In this document: piece after piece, positions 43,194-54,710 of the stretch
How positions within the stretch are numbered: position 1 is the stretch's first letter
How the letters are laid out: each line of letters begins with the position of its first letter
Source: Comamonadaceae bacterium
GTDB taxonomy: Bacteria; Pseudomonadota; Gammaproteobacteria; Burkholderiales; Burkholderiaceae_C
DNA length: 64,000 nucleotides
Direction: 5' to 3'
Assembly (NCBI GenBank): GCA_021299875.1
Contig: JAJTEW010000001.1
Coordinates: 248,001-312,000, forward strand
Position numbers and translations under genes: made by a program
The notes under the pieces: generated by a model
The model's input: only the letters and a program-made list of their open reading frames with translations
What the model was told of the DNA's origin: nothing
Database searches by the model: none

Positions 43194-44009
43194 TCAAGCC
43201 GTGACGATCCAGCCCTCCAGCGGATCACATGGCGGCAAGCCGTATTGCGGATGCCCATCTTCGTGCTGCTGCTGCGCCCAAGCTGCTTGCATCAGGCACA
43301 GGGTGGCGTCCAGGGCGTCGCCACTGGCGTCGTCGGCCAAGCGTCCCATCAGCGTGTTGCTGGCCACCAGACGCAGGCCCAGGCGCGTCTCTCCCCGCTC
43401 AAGAGCCCCCAGCAGCTCCCGCCGAGCCAGCAGGCGCTCGGGCGTTTGTTTGGCTTTGTCGTCGCTTTTGTAGCTTTGATTGCCCAGCACCTCGCGCGCC
43501 AGCAGTCCGGGGTAGGCCTCCAGCGCCACACGCCGCACATCGCCAGGGTGCAGACCAGGAAAATGCACGCCGGCTTGGCGCAACAACGGGACACCGGCGT
43601 GCAGCATGTAGGCCACGGGCGGGTTGACCCATTTCATAGACGGGCTGGAGCCTGCGGGTCGGTCGGCGGCGCGGTGCGCGAACTTGCCGCCTGCGGGGCG
43701 GGCGTTGCAAAACGCCGCAAACTGTTCGCGAATTTGGCTGCGCTCCAGCGCGCAGTAATGGTCCATGCAAGCGACCCAGTCGGTGGGCCAGCCCAGCGTT
43801 TCGACCAGTTCACGTGGCAGGCCAAAGGACAGGTCAAAGCCGCCCACCCAGTCGGCAGGCTGCGCCAGCCAAGTGCCAAAGGCGTTCAGGGTGTCAAAGG
43901 TGTGCAGGGCCTGCAGCTGCACCCTGCCCTGCTTAGCCTGGCCCAGCGCCAGCACGATGGGCTTGCGTTTGGAGGGGCTGCTGGAGAAGTCGCAGCCAAT
44001 CAGGTTCAT
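43194..44009 (-). CDS. DUF429-domain protein
   Basis: A 271-residue soluble protein of the DUF429 family, with an RNase H-like fold. The N-terminal block LIGCDFSSSPSKRKPIVLA and WVGGFDLSFGLP carry conserved Asp residues, and ASGDALDATLCLMQAAWA near the C-terminus has the matching Asp. Function unknown; a nuclease-like activity is only an inference from the fold. It lies downstream of the BLUF gene on the same strand. Confidence 0.8.
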   Translation of the reverse strand: MNLIGCDFSSSPSKRKPIVLALGQAKQGRVQLQALHTFDTLNAFGTWLAQPADWVGGFDLSFGLPRELVETLGWPTDWVACMDHYCALERSQIREQFAAFCNARPAGGKFAHRAADRPAGSSPSMKWVNPPVAYMLHAGVPLLRQAGVHFPGLHPGDVRRVALEAYPGLLAREVLGNQSYKSDDKAKQTPERLLARRELLGALERGETRLGLRLVASNTLMGRLADDASGDALDATLCLMQAAWAQQQHEDGHPQYGLPPCDPLEGWIVTA

Positions 44010-44046
44010 GGTTCACTTCGCGACGCGGGCGTCGCGCCTACAAGGC

Positions 44047-44469
44047 TCAGGCGCGGCCAATGATGGACGCGGTGGCCATCAGCTCTTCCAGCAAGGCCAG
44101 TGAGACTTTGCCCGAGACGTTGTATGGGTCCAACTCGGCGCGCTCAGAGTACTTGAGCAAGATGTTGGTGTTCACGCGCGAGGCGTCCACCTGGCCCATG
44201 GTCCAGCCGCCAAAGCGTCGCTCAGAGATTTCTTCGTAATGCAACAAAACCACGTCTTTGTGGCGCGCATCTTTTTGGATGTGGCCATACAGTTCGCTCA
44301 CCGCGCTGCGTCCGCCTTCGATGGCTTGCAAAAAGATACCGCCGCCATAACAAAGGATGCCGGTGATGCCGGTGCTGGGGTTGAACTGGCGCGAGCGCGC
44401 CAAAATGGCTTCGATGGTTTCAGGACGGTCATCCACCACACGGCTGGCGTAAAGCAGGCGTACCAACAT
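44047..44469 (-). CDS. BLUF-domain blue-light photoreceptor
   Basis: A stand-alone BLUF protein of 140 residues that binds FAD and senses blue light. The key residues are present: Tyr7 (LLYAS), Asn30 (FNPSTGITGIL) and Gln48 (GGIFLQAIEG), with WTMG later. No output domain is fused, so it must act through a partner. The ATG at 44469 follows the folE stop by two bases, implying co-translation; a TTG at 44475 would overlap that stop. The remaining C-terminal ~40 residues are helical. Confidence 0.9.
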   Translation of the reverse strand: MLVRLLYASRVVDDRPETIEAILARSRQFNPSTGITGILCYGGGIFLQAIEGGRSAVSELYGHIQKDARHKDVVLLHYEEISERRFGGWTMGQVDASRVNTNILLKYSERAELDPYNVSGKVSLALLEELMATASIIGRA

Positions 44470-44471
44470 GG

Positions 44472-45182
44472 TCAATCCTTTTTGGGAATCAATGACAAAA
44501 ATTCGCGGCGCAGGTTCGGGTCTTTGAGAAAGGCACCGCGCATGACCGAGTTGATCATCTTGCTGTCCATGTCTTTCACGCCGCGCCAGCCCATGCAGTA
44601 GTGGCTGGCTTCCATGACGATGGCCAAGCCATCAGGTTGGGTTTTGCGCTGGATCAAATCAGCCAGCTGAACGACCGCTTCTTCTTGGATCTGGGGGCGG
44701 CCCATGATCCATTCGGCCAGTCGGGCGTATTTGGAAAGGCCAATCACGTTGGTGTGTTCGTTGGGCAACACGCCGATCCAGATCTTGCCAATCACCGGGC
44801 AAAAGTGGTGGCTGCAAGCGCTGCGCACCGTGATGGGGCCGACGATCATCAGCTCGTTCAGGTGCTCGGCATTGGGGAATTCGGTGATCTCGGGAGCTTC
44901 GACATAGCGGCCCTTGAACACTTCTTTCAGGTACATCTTGGCCACGCGGCGAGCGGTATCGCCGGTGTTGTGGTCGTTCACGGTGTCGATCACCAAACTG
45001 TCCAAAACACCGGCCATTTTGGTGGTCACCTCATCCAACAGCTTTTCCAATTCGCCGGGCTCAATGAACTCAGCGATGTTGTCGTTGGCGTGAAAGCGTT
45101 TGCGGGCAGCGTGGATGCGCTCGCGGATCTTGACGGATACGGGTACGCCTTCATCGTCGGGCGTGGCGGCAGAAGCAGTCAT
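44472..45182 (-). CDS. folE: GTP cyclohydrolase I
   Basis: Converts GTP to 7,8-dihydroneopterin triphosphate, the first step of tetrahydrofolate synthesis. At 236 residues it is slightly longer than E. coli FolE (222). Zinc ligands are in SACSHHFCPV and HYCMGWRGV, and GLSKYARLAEW is the other conserved block. The following pathway phosphatase gene nudB lies about 2 kb away on the same strand. The BLUF photoreceptor gene follows directly. Confidence 0.95.
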   Translation of the reverse strand: MTASAATPDDEGVPVSVKIRERIHAARKRFHANDNIAEFIEPGELEKLLDEVTTKMAGVLDSLVIDTVNDHNTGDTARRVAKMYLKEVFKGRYVEAPEITEFPNAEHLNELMIVGPITVRSACSHHFCPVIGKIWIGVLPNEHTNVIGLSKYARLAEWIMGRPQIQEEAVVQLADLIQRKTQPDGLAIVMEASHYCMGWRGVKDMDSKMINSVMRGAFLKDPNLRREFLSLIPKKD

Positions 45183-45267
45183 GGCATCTGAGGGTTCATT
45201 AACATGGGGATGATCCTAACAGCGATTGATCGACGCACACGGATCAGGGGTTTGCCTTTTCAGCCCC

Positions 45268-46494
45268 TCAATAACGGTGCCCCGTGATGAAAAGCGCCAG
45301 ACGCATGAGGCCAAATGCCACGCGGTCTCGCCAACGCTGGTGCCAATAGCGGTGCTTGAAAGACTCGGCCACTGGCGTGCTTTGGGTGGCGATCACGTCG
45401 CTCAAACGCAGGTCCAAACGTTGCGCAAACACGCGATCGGCCACCACCACATTGGCCTCGCGCGCCAACAGCAGGCTGAGCGGGTCCAAATTGGACGAGC
45501 CCACCGTGGCCCAAGGACGCTCGTGGTGGGCATCGACCACGGCCACTTTGGCATGCAAAAAACTGGCGTCGTACTGGTAAATCTCAACACCCGCTGCCAA
45601 CAAGGTCCCGTAAACCGGACGAGCCGCGTGGTATTGCATGAAGTATTCGTATCGCCCTTGCACCAGCAACCGCACACGCACCCCACGCCGCGCGGCATGG
45701 ACCAAAGCTTGGCGAAGCCTGCGGCCCGGTAAAAAATAGGCGTTGGCGATCACCACCTCGTGACGCGCCAGACCGATGGCTTTGAGGTAAGCCCGCTCAA
45801 TTTGGTTGCGGTGCAGCACGTTGTCGCGCAATAGCAAAGCCGCCCGGATGGAGGGCAAAGACCCGTCGGGCAGGGGCGGTGACTGTTTCCATGGCAGGGG
45901 CAAACCCGCCGCTTTGAACGAACGCCAAGCTTGCGGAATTTGTCGATCGCGTGCGTGCTGTGCGCCCTGCAAACGCCACCAAAGCTGCGTCATGCTGTCC
46001 TGGATGAGGCCTACCAACTCGCCTTGCGCTCGGACCGCAAAATCAAGCCGCGGTCGGGCCAAGGTTCCGTGGTGCGGGTCGTACCAGTCATCCAAAATAT
46101 TGATGCCCCCGCAAAAAGCAGTGTGCCCATCGACGATGCACAGCTTGCGGTGCAGACGACGCCAGCGGCTGGGAATGAGCAAACCCAAGGTGCCCAATGG
46201 CGAATAGGTCCGGCATTCAACGCCCGCTTGCGTAAACCGCGTGCGCCAGTCATCGGGCAGCTGCGGTGTGCCCACGCCATCCACCACCAACCACACCCGC
46301 ACGCCTCGCAGGGCTGCCCGCTCGAGCGCTTCGGCCACACCCACAGCGGCCCCATGCACATCGAAAATATAGGTTTCCAACAGCACATGCGATTGCGCCT
46401 GGTCCAAGGCCTGGGTCAAGCTTTCGAAATACGCTTGACCGCCTTCGATCAATTGGATGTGATGGCCATCGGTCAAGGTGGGGTTGTGCCGCAT
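45268..46494 (-). CDS. clsB: Cardiolipin synthase B
   Basis: A phospholipase-D-superfamily enzyme of 408 residues that makes cardiolipin at the inner membrane. Two HKD motifs are visible: HRKLCIVDG near residue 115 and HAKVAVVD near residue 320. The ATG at 46494 lies two bases after the stop of the endonuclease/phosphatase-family gene; the longer open frame upstream overlaps that gene. The pairing matches the ybhP-clsB (ybhO) order of E. coli. Confidence 0.92.
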   Translation of the reverse strand: MRHNPTLTDGHHIQLIEGGQAYFESLTQALDQAQSHVLLETYIFDVHGAAVGVAEALERAALRGVRVWLVVDGVGTPQLPDDWRTRFTQAGVECRTYSPLGTLGLLIPSRWRRLHRKLCIVDGHTAFCGGINILDDWYDPHHGTLARPRLDFAVRAQGELVGLIQDSMTQLWWRLQGAQHARDRQIPQAWRSFKAAGLPLPWKQSPPLPDGSLPSIRAALLLRDNVLHRNQIERAYLKAIGLARHEVVIANAYFLPGRRLRQALVHAARRGVRVRLLVQGRYEYFMQYHAARPVYGTLLAAGVEIYQYDASFLHAKVAVVDAHHERPWATVGSSNLDPLSLLLAREANVVVADRVFAQRLDLRLSDVIATQSTPVAESFKHRYWHQRWRDRVAFGLMRLALFITGHRY

Positions 46495-46496
46495 GC

Positions 46497-47252
46497 TCAA
46501 TCGTTCCAAGCAAACTCTGCCACCAAAGGCAAGTGGTCCGACATGCGTTGCCAAATCCGTCCTGTCGGCACCATGGCGTGCACCGGCGTGAGGCCACGGG
46601 CGTACACATGGTCCAGTTGGTTCAAGGGCAGCCGCGAGGGGTAAGTGGGCGTGGGCTTTTCGCGCCATTCACGAAATCCGGCTTGCGCCATGCGCTTTCC
46701 AAGGCCCGTGCCCCAGTCATCGAAGTCGCCCGCCACCAACACCGGAGCGTGTGCCGGGATGTCTTGCTCAATGTGTGCCAGCAGCATGATCACCTGACGC
46801 ACGCGGCTGGCGGGCACCAGTCCCAAATGCACCACCAGCACATGCACCACACGGTCAACGACCTCCACTTGGGTGTGCAAAAAACCCCGTTGTTCAAATC
46901 TGTGGTCTGACATGTCGCGGTGTTGGTGCGTCAACACAGGCCAACGCGAGAGCATCGCATTGCCGTGTTCGCCGTGGCGCGTGATGGCATTGGTACGGTA
47001 AATGGCCTCGTAACCCTCCGGCGCCAAGAAATCGGCTTGCGGCTGGTTCGGCCAATGGGCAAAAAAACGCTCTTCCCGACGGTGCACGCTGCGCACCTCT
47101 TGCAAGCAAACCATGTCGGCATCCAGCTGCTCCACAGCGTGGCCCAAGTTGTGGATTTCCAGACGTCGCGCAGGGCCCAAGCCCTGCACACCTTTGTGGA
47201 TGTTGTAGGTGGCCACCCGCAACACCGGGTGTTCGTGTCGCTCGGGCTTCAT
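46497..47252 (-). CDS. Endonuclease/exonuclease/phosphatase-family protein (YbhP-like)
   Basis: A 251-residue metal-dependent phosphodiesterase-fold protein. VATYNIHKGVQG, CLQEVRSVHRREERF, GDFDDWGTGLG and SDHLPLVAEF are the conserved active-site blocks. It is always found next to clsB in the gene pair known from E. coli (ybhP), which suggests a role in phospholipid metabolism rather than DNA repair; the reaction is not established. The ATG at 47252 overlaps the nudB stop (ATGA). Confidence 0.88.
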   Translation of the reverse strand: MKPERHEHPVLRVATYNIHKGVQGLGPARRLEIHNLGHAVEQLDADMVCLQEVRSVHRREERFFAHWPNQPQADFLAPEGYEAIYRTNAITRHGEHGNAMLSRWPVLTHQHRDMSDHRFEQRGFLHTQVEVVDRVVHVLVVHLGLVPASRVRQVIMLLAHIEQDIPAHAPVLVAGDFDDWGTGLGKRMAQAGFREWREKPTPTYPSRLPLNQLDHVYARGLTPVHAMVPTGRIWQRMSDHLPLVAEFAWND

Positions 47253-47716
47253 GGCCTCAGATCCGTCATATAGCGGGGCAACATCAATATGGCTTCTGCA
47301 TTGGAGGCCGAGAAACAATGGTCAGCCGCAGCCTGCCAATCGAGCCATTGCCATGCGGTGTGCTCGCTAGGGCTCAAGGTGATCGGCATTTTTTGGGATA
47401 CACGCAGCCCAAACACGCGCTCTGTGTTGCGGCAAACATCGGGGTGATAGCGCCAGCGCCAAGCCGGGTAGATGTCATACACATTCTCAAGATGCCAATC
47501 TTGCAAATGACAGTCGGGGTGCAGTGCATCCAGGCCGGTTTCTTCTTGAACCTCGCGAATGGCCGTTTCGGCCCAGGTTTCAGCCCCGTGGTCTTTGCTG
47601 CCTGTGACCGACTGCCAAGTGCCTGCATCGGCACGGCGGATCAACAAGACCTCGCGCTGGGGGGTGTAAATCACCACCAACACGGATTCAGGAATTTTAA
47701 AAATGGTGTCACTCAC
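47249..47716 (-). CDS. nudB: Dihydroneopterin triphosphate diphosphatase (Nudix)
   Basis: Removes pyrophosphate from dihydroneopterin triphosphate, the step after FolE in folate synthesis. It has 155 residues, with the Nudix box spanning GAETWAETAIREVQEETG. VPESVLVVIYTP-like N-terminal sequence and WLDWQAAADHCF fit the NudB group. It is the first gene of the minus-strand group nudB, ybhP-like, clsB, followed by folE; overlapping starts suggest one operon for at least the first three. Confidence 0.9.
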   Translation of the reverse strand: MSDTIFKIPESVLVVIYTPQREVLLIRRADAGTWQSVTGSKDHGAETWAETAIREVQEETGLDALHPDCHLQDWHLENVYDIYPAWRWRYHPDVCRNTERVFGLRVSQKMPITLSPSEHTAWQWLDWQAAADHCFSASNAEAILMLPRYMTDLRP

Positions 47717-47757
47717 AGGCTCATTCTAGGCAGCACAGGCCTTGGTAGGATGGCGCC

Positions 47758-48381
47758 ATGTCATCTTCCAGCCAGACAACCCCTTTGACACCACTGCTTC
47801 GCAGCCACCATTTGAGCGGCGGTCCCGCTGGTGAAACCATCATTCACGACCTGTCTTACGCATGGTGGACTGGCTTGCATTGGGTTTGCGGTGACGAGGG
47901 CAGCGGAAAGACCAGCCTTTTGCGTTTGCTGGCGGGTGATTTGCCTGCCCTCCAAGGAACTGTGGACAGGCCATCGGATGGGGTGTTTTGGACTGACTTG
48001 AAAGGCAGCGAGCACGACCAAACCACCGTGCAAGCCTGTTGGGACCAGCTCAAAGCGCTCTATCCCAACTGGCAACACCCGCTTGAGCAAGATCTGATCG
48101 AAGCCCTCGACATGGAACGGCACCGGCACAAGCCCTTGTTCATGCTGTCCACAGGCAGCCGCCGCAAAGTCATGCTGGTGGCCGCATTGGCATCGGGCGC
48201 CAGCGTCACTTTGCTGGACCAACCCTTTGTCTCTTTGGACCAGGTGTCCGTGCGCGTGATCAAAGATTTTTTGTCTGAGGCAGCTGCCCACACCGGCCGC
48301 GCTTGGATCGTGGCCGACTACGAAGTGCCACAAGACTTGAAGCCCAACAGCGTGCTGGACTTGAGTCAACTCAAGCCCTGA
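47758..48381 (+). CDS. Orphan ABC-type ATP-binding protein
   Basis: A 207-residue ABC ATPase domain without a permease gene nearby. Walker A is GDEGSGKTS; the signature is degenerate (LSTGSRRK instead of LSGGQ), and Walker B VTLLDQPFVSLD has Gln where the catalytic Glu is expected. It resembles short CcmA-like ATPases. The substitutions suggest weak or no hydrolysis, or a regulatory role. It is divergent from nudB (41 bases) and converges on katG. Confidence 0.72.
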   Translation: MSSSSQTTPLTPLLRSHHLSGGPAGETIIHDLSYAWWTGLHWVCGDEGSGKTSLLRLLAGDLPALQGTVDRPSDGVFWTDLKGSEHDQTTVQACWDQLKALYPNWQHPLEQDLIEALDMERHRHKPLFMLSTGSRRKVMLVAALASGASVTLLDQPFVSLDQVSVRVIKDFLSEAAAHTGRAWIVADYEVPQDLKPNSVLDLSQLKP

Positions 48382-48407
48382 AGGCCTCTGAGACCTAACA
48401 GGGCTTG
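48372..48407. terminator. Stem-loop between the orphan ABC ATPase and katG
   Basis: CAAGCCCTG (48372-48380) and CAGGGCTTG (48399-48407) form a perfect 9-bp stem around an 18-base loop, spanning the ATPase stop codon, between convergent genes. There is no T-tract on either strand. Confidence 0.5.
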
Positions 48408-48412
48408 ATGGA

Positions 48413-51034
<2,622 letters not shown>

Positions 51035-51463
51035 ATGGGCAATAAACTTTACGTCGGCAATTTGCCGTACACCGTTCGCGACGAAGACCTGCAGCAGGCA
51101 TTCGGCGAATTCGGCGCCATCACCAGCGCCAAAGTCATGATGGAACGCGATACAGGTCGCTCCAAAGGTTTCGGTTTTGTGGAAATGGGCAGCGATGCCG
51201 AAGCCCAAGCCGCGATCAATGGCATGAATGGCCAATCTTTGGGTGGCCGCAGCATCACCGTGAACGAAGCCCGTCCGATGGAGGCTCGTCCTCCCCGCAC
51301 CGGTGGCTTCGGTGGTGGTGGCGGTTACGGCGGTGGCGGTGACCGTTCTGGCGGTGGCGGCTACGGCGGTGGCGGTCGCTCCGGCGGCGGCTACGGCGGT
51401 GGTGGCGATCGCTCCGGCGGTGGCGGCTACGGCGGTGGTGGCGGCGGCCGCGGCGGCTACTAA
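51035..51463 (+). CDS. Glycine-rich RNA-binding protein (RRM)
   Basis: A 142-residue protein: one RNA-recognition motif (residues 1-80) with RNP2 KLYVGNL and RNP1 KGFGFVEM, followed by a Gly-rich tail (90-142) with Tyr, Arg, Asp and Ser. It binds single-stranded RNA and is of the type often induced by cold, common in cyanobacteria and proteobacteria. GAGGAG at 51023-51028 sets the ATG at 51035. The upstream in-frame extension has no coding character. Confidence 0.93.
   Translation: MGNKLYVGNLPYTVRDEDLQQAFGEFGAITSAKVMMERDTGRSKGFGFVEMGSDAEAQAAINGMNGQSLGGRSITVNEARPMEARPPRTGGFGGGGGYGGGGDRSGGGGYGGGGRSGGGYGGGGDRSGGGGYGGGGGGRGGY
51302..51460 (+). repeat. Glycine-rich tandem repeat in the RNA-binding protein
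   Basis: Codons 90-142 repeat the unit GGYGGGGDRSGGG with variations (about four copies), using mainly GGC and GGT. Such tracts vary in copy number between strains. Confidence 0.8.
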
Positions 51464-51480
51464 GCCCTGCAAATCCCGCT

Positions 51481-51573
51481 AACGGCAGCGATGCCGTTGC
51501 AAAACTTGTAGTTCAGCCTCACGGCTGAGCGCAGACATCAAAGGCTTCAAGACTTCGGTTCTGAAGCCTTTTT
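51481..51573 (+). terminator. Three stem-loops ending in an intrinsic terminator, 3' of the RNA-binding protein gene
   Basis: Stem 1 AACGGCA/TGCCGTT (51481-51498), stem 2 TCAGCC/GGCTGA (51513-51528), stem 3 AAAGGCTTCA/TGAAGCCTTT (51540-51571) followed by further T. Stem 3 is a clear intrinsic terminator. The two extra stems make a structured 3' untranslated region. Confidence 0.8.
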
Positions 51574-51639
51574 GTCTGTCGGATTGGCCTTTGGCTGAAG
51601 CAGATCACCGCAAACAATGCCCATGCCTCTTTGAATCGT

Positions 51640-51674
51640 CCGCGAAAACAACAACGCCACCCGGAGGTGGCGTT
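51640..51674 (-). terminator. Terminator of aspS
   Basis: AACGCCACC and GGTGGCGTT (51653-51661, 51666-51674) form a 9-bp stem with a 4-base loop. On the minus strand a T-rich tail (GTTGTTTT) follows. It lies 21 bases after the aspS stop. Confidence 0.75.
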
Positions 51675-51694
51675 GAGACGATGGAATACGAGGC

Positions 51695-53509
51695 TTATGC
51701 GGCTTTGGCAGCATCCAAGTTGCGCAAACGGATATGCAATTCGCGCAACTGCTTCTCATCCACAGGGCTCGGCGCTTGTGTGAGCAAACACTGGGCGCGT
51801 TGGGTCTTCGGAAAAGCGATCACATCGCGGATGGATTCAGCGCCAGTCATGAGCGTGACGATGCGGTCCAAACCAAAAGCCAGGCCACCGTGCGGCGGCG
51901 CGCCGTATTGCAGCGCGTCGAGCAAGAAGCCGAACTTGAGTTGGGCTTCTTCGGGCGTGATCTTCAGGGCATCAAACACTTTTTGCTGCACGTCGGCGCG
52001 GTGGATACGAACAGAGCCGCCGCCCATTTCCCAACCGTTCAAGACCATGTCGTAGCCCTTGGAGATGCACTTCTCGGGCGCGGTGACCATCCAGTCTTCG
52101 TGGCCGTCTTTGGGCGCGGTGAAGGGGTGGTGCACAGCGGCCCAGCGGTCGTTCTCTTCGTCGTGCTCGAACATGGGAAAGTCAACCACCCACATGGGGG
52201 CCCAACGGTTTTCAAACAAACCGTTCTTCTTACCGAATTCACTGTGACCAATCTTGATGCGCAGAGCACCCATCGCATCGTTGACGATTTTTTCTTTGTC
52301 GGCGCCGAAGAAAATCAGGTCGCCGTTTTGCGCGCCCGAGCGCTGCAATACCGCATTCAATGCAGCGTCATGGATGTTCTTGACAATGGGTGACTGCAAA
52401 CCGTCACGGCCTTTGGACAGGTCGTTGACACGGATGTAAGCCAGACCCTTGGCACCATAAATCTTGACGAACTCGGTGTAAGCGTCGATCTCGCCTCGGC
52501 TGATGCCACCGCCTTCGGCCGAGCCACCCGGCACGCGCAGGGCCACCACACGGCCACCCTTCATGTTGGCCGCACCTGAGAACACTTTGAAATCCACATC
52601 GCCCATCACGTCAGTGACTTCGGTGAACTGGAGTTTGACGCGCAGATCAGGCTTGTCGGAGCCGTAGAGGTGCATCGCATCCTGATAGGTCATGACCGGG
52701 AATTCGCCCAAGTCCACGCCAATGGTTTTGAGGAATACCCGTTTGATCATGCCCTGGAACATGTCGCGGATTTCTTCTTCGGTCAGGAAAGAAGTTTCGA
52801 TATCGATCTGCGTGAATTCGGGTTGACGGTCGGCGCGCAAGTCTTCGTCGCGGAAACACTTGGTGATTTGGTAGTAACGGTCGTAACCTGCCACCATGAG
52901 CAACTGTTTGAACAGTTGGGGCGACTGGGGCAGCGCGAAAAACTGGCCATCGTGCACACGGCTGGGCACCAGATAATCGCGTGCGCCTTCGGGTGTGCTC
53001 TTGGTCAGCATGGGGGTTTCAATGTCCACGAAGCCGTTTTCATCCAAGTACTTGCGCACTTCCATGGCCACTTTGTAGCGCAGCATCAGGTTGTTTTGCA
53101 TGTAGGGACGGCGCAGGTCCAGCACGCGGTGCGTGAGGCGTGTTGTCTCTGACAGGTTGTCGTCGTCGATCTGGAAGGGTGGCGTCACCGATTCATTCAA
53201 CACGATCAGCTCGTGGCACAACACCTCGATCTTGCCGCTTTTGAGGCCTTCGTTGGTGGTGCCATCGGGGCGAGCGCGCACAGTCCCCTTGATTTGGACG
53301 CAGTACTCGTTGCGCACGTCTTCGGCCACTTTGAACATGTCGGGGCGATCAGGGTCGCACACCACCTGCACATAACCTTCGCGGTCGCGAAGGTCGATGA
53401 AGATCACGCCGCCATGGTCACGGCGGCGATTCACCCAGCCACACAGGCTCACGCTTTGATCGGTCAAGGCTTCGGTCACTTGACCGCAGTAATGGGAGCG
53501 CATGGACAT
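51695..53509 (-). CDS. aspS: Aspartate--tRNA ligase
   Basis: A class II aminoacyl-tRNA synthetase of 604 residues charging tRNA-Asp (possibly also tRNA-Asn). The N-terminal OB-fold anticodon domain ([20 protein letters not shown]) is followed by the catalytic core with motif 2 ([18 protein letters not shown]) and motif 3 ([10 protein letters not shown]). A bacterial-type insertion domain lies between them. It is followed by a terminator and preceded by the DUF502 and fmdB-type genes. Confidence 0.97.
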   Translation of the reverse strand: MSMRSHYCGQVTEALTDQSVSLCGWVNRRRDHGGVIFIDLRDREGYVQVVCDPDRPDMFKVAEDVRNEYCVQIKGTVRARPDGTTNEGLKSGKIEVLCHELIVLNESVTPPFQIDDDNLSETTRLTHRVLDLRRPYMQNNLMLRYKVAMEVRKYLDENGFVDIETPMLTKSTPEGARDYLVPSRVHDGQFFALPQSPQLFKQLLMVAGYDRYYQITKCFRDEDLRADRQPEFTQIDIETSFLTEEEIRDMFQGMIKRVFLKTIGVDLGEFPVMTYQDAMHLYGSDKPDLRVKLQFTEVTDVMGDVDFKVFSGAANMKGGRVVALRVPGGSAEGGGISRGEIDAYTEFVKIYGAKGLAYIRVNDLSKGRDGLQSPIVKNIHDAALNAVLQRSGAQNGDLIFFGADKEKIVNDAMGALRIKIGHSEFGKKNGLFENRWAPMWVVDFPMFEHDEENDRWAAVHHPFTAPKDGHEDWMVTAPEKCISKGYDMVLNGWEMGGGSVRIHRADVQQKVFDALKITPEEAQLKFGFLLDALQYGAPPHGGLAFGLDRIVTLMTGAESIRDVIAFPKTQRAQCLLTQAPSPVDEKQLRELHIRLRNLDAAKAA

Positions 53510-53554
53510 GTTGTACTTTCTGAAATCGCAAAAACAATTCGGTAAAAAGGGGGC

Positions 53555-54226
53555 TTAGGCAGCAGGGGGCTTCAAGGCGTCTGCGCTTGGCTTGGTGCCA
53601 CGGATGGGGGGCACCATGACCCCCATGGAAATGATGTACTTGAGGGCATCATCCACGGTCATATCGAGCTCGACCACGTCGGCTTTGGGCATCATCAAAA
53701 AGAACCCCGATGTCGGGTTGGGCGTGGTCGGCACATACACACTGACCATGGGCTGGTCCATGTGGGTGGCGACTTCTCCGCCTGGGGTGCCCGTTAAAAA
53801 GGCCACGGTCCACGAACCTTGTCGGGGGTATTGCACCAACAGCGCCTTGGAAAAGGCATGGCCGCTGCCCGAAAACAAGGTGTCGGCCACCTGCTTGACG
53901 CTGGTGTAGATGCTGCGAACCACGGGAATGCGGTTCATCATGCCGTGCCATTTGCGCAACCACCATTGGCCAAACATATTGGCCACAAAGACACCCGTGG
54001 CAAAAATGAACACGGCCACAATCGCCACACCCAAACCGGGCACACCACGCAGGTATTCGGCATTGGCATGAATTCCTGGGATCAGGGTATCGGCTGCATG
54101 CAACACGGCCAAGAAAATGGCGTCCAGCATGCCCACCAGCCACATGATCACCCAGACGGTGATGCCCATGGGCAGCCACACCAGCAAGCCGGTGATGAAG
54201 TATTGTTTGAAGCTGCGGTTTTTCAT
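53555..54226 (-). CDS. DUF502-family membrane protein
   Basis: A 223-residue inner-membrane protein with two N-terminal hydrophobic helices (about residues 8-30 and 60-88), followed by a soluble domain (GQWWLRKWHGMMNRIPVVRSIYTSVKQV). Function unknown. The gene lies between fmdB-type and aspS genes, a conserved order in betaproteobacteria. The ATG at 54226 is preferred; the frame extends to 54253. Confidence 0.88.
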   Translation of the reverse strand: MKNRSFKQYFITGLLVWLPMGITVWVIMWLVGMLDAIFLAVLHAADTLIPGIHANAEYLRGVPGLGVAIVAVFIFATGVFVANMFGQWWLRKWHGMMNRIPVVRSIYTSVKQVADTLFSGSGHAFSKALLVQYPRQGSWTVAFLTGTPGGEVATHMDQPMVSVYVPTTPNPTSGFFLMMPKADVVELDMTVDDALKYIISMGVMVPPIRGTKPSADALKPPAA

Positions 54227-54269
54227 GCGGACGATCGGTGGGGCAAGGCTCAATGAATTTCAGGCAACG

Positions 54270-54605
54270 TCAATGGCAGGCGCAAGAAGCAGCACAAGCC
54301 CCTGCACTGCTGGAGCTTGTCGAAGTACCGGAAGTGTCACCACCCGAGGGGGCAGCAGTTGCAGGCGATGCCACAGCGTCGGCTGTGGCTGCAGCGGCGG
54401 GCACCGGAGTGGTTGCAGCACCGCCGCCCTTGAAGTCGGTGGCGTACCAACCCGTGCCCTTGAGTTGAAAACCAGGGGCTGTGAGTTGTTTGTTGAATTT
54501 GGGCGCACCGCAAACCGGGCAATCGGTCAGGGAATCGTCGCTCATTTTTTGCAGGACATCCTTGGCATGGCCGCAGGCGTCGCATTTGTAAGCGTAAATG
54601 GGCAT
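54270..54605 (-). CDS. FmdB-family zinc-ribbon protein
   Basis: A 111-residue small regulator-like protein. MPIYAYKCDACGHAKDVLQ and DCPVCGAPKF provide two CxxC pairs for one zinc ribbon (residues 8-34). The tail is Ala/Ser/Thr-rich and ends in CAASCACH, a possible extra metal site. Function unknown; it starts the fmdB-DUF502-aspS group. Confidence 0.88.
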   Translation of the reverse strand: MPIYAYKCDACGHAKDVLQKMSDDSLTDCPVCGAPKFNKQLTAPGFQLKGTGWYATDFKGGGAATTPVPAAAATADAVASPATAAPSGGDTSGTSTSSSSAGACAASCACH

Positions 54606-54710
54606 GGAAAGAGCCTTTGAAGGTGATGCAAGAAAACCTTCAATTATAGGCTCGACCGAGCCATCATGGCCCGGTCAACGCCGGTTTAACGGCCCGCTCT
54701 GGCCACAGGG

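Noticed and set aside
51302-51460. Regularly repeated GC-rich units resembling a short repeat array
   Set aside because: In-frame glycine codons of the RNA-binding protein tail, not a CRISPR or intergenic repeat.
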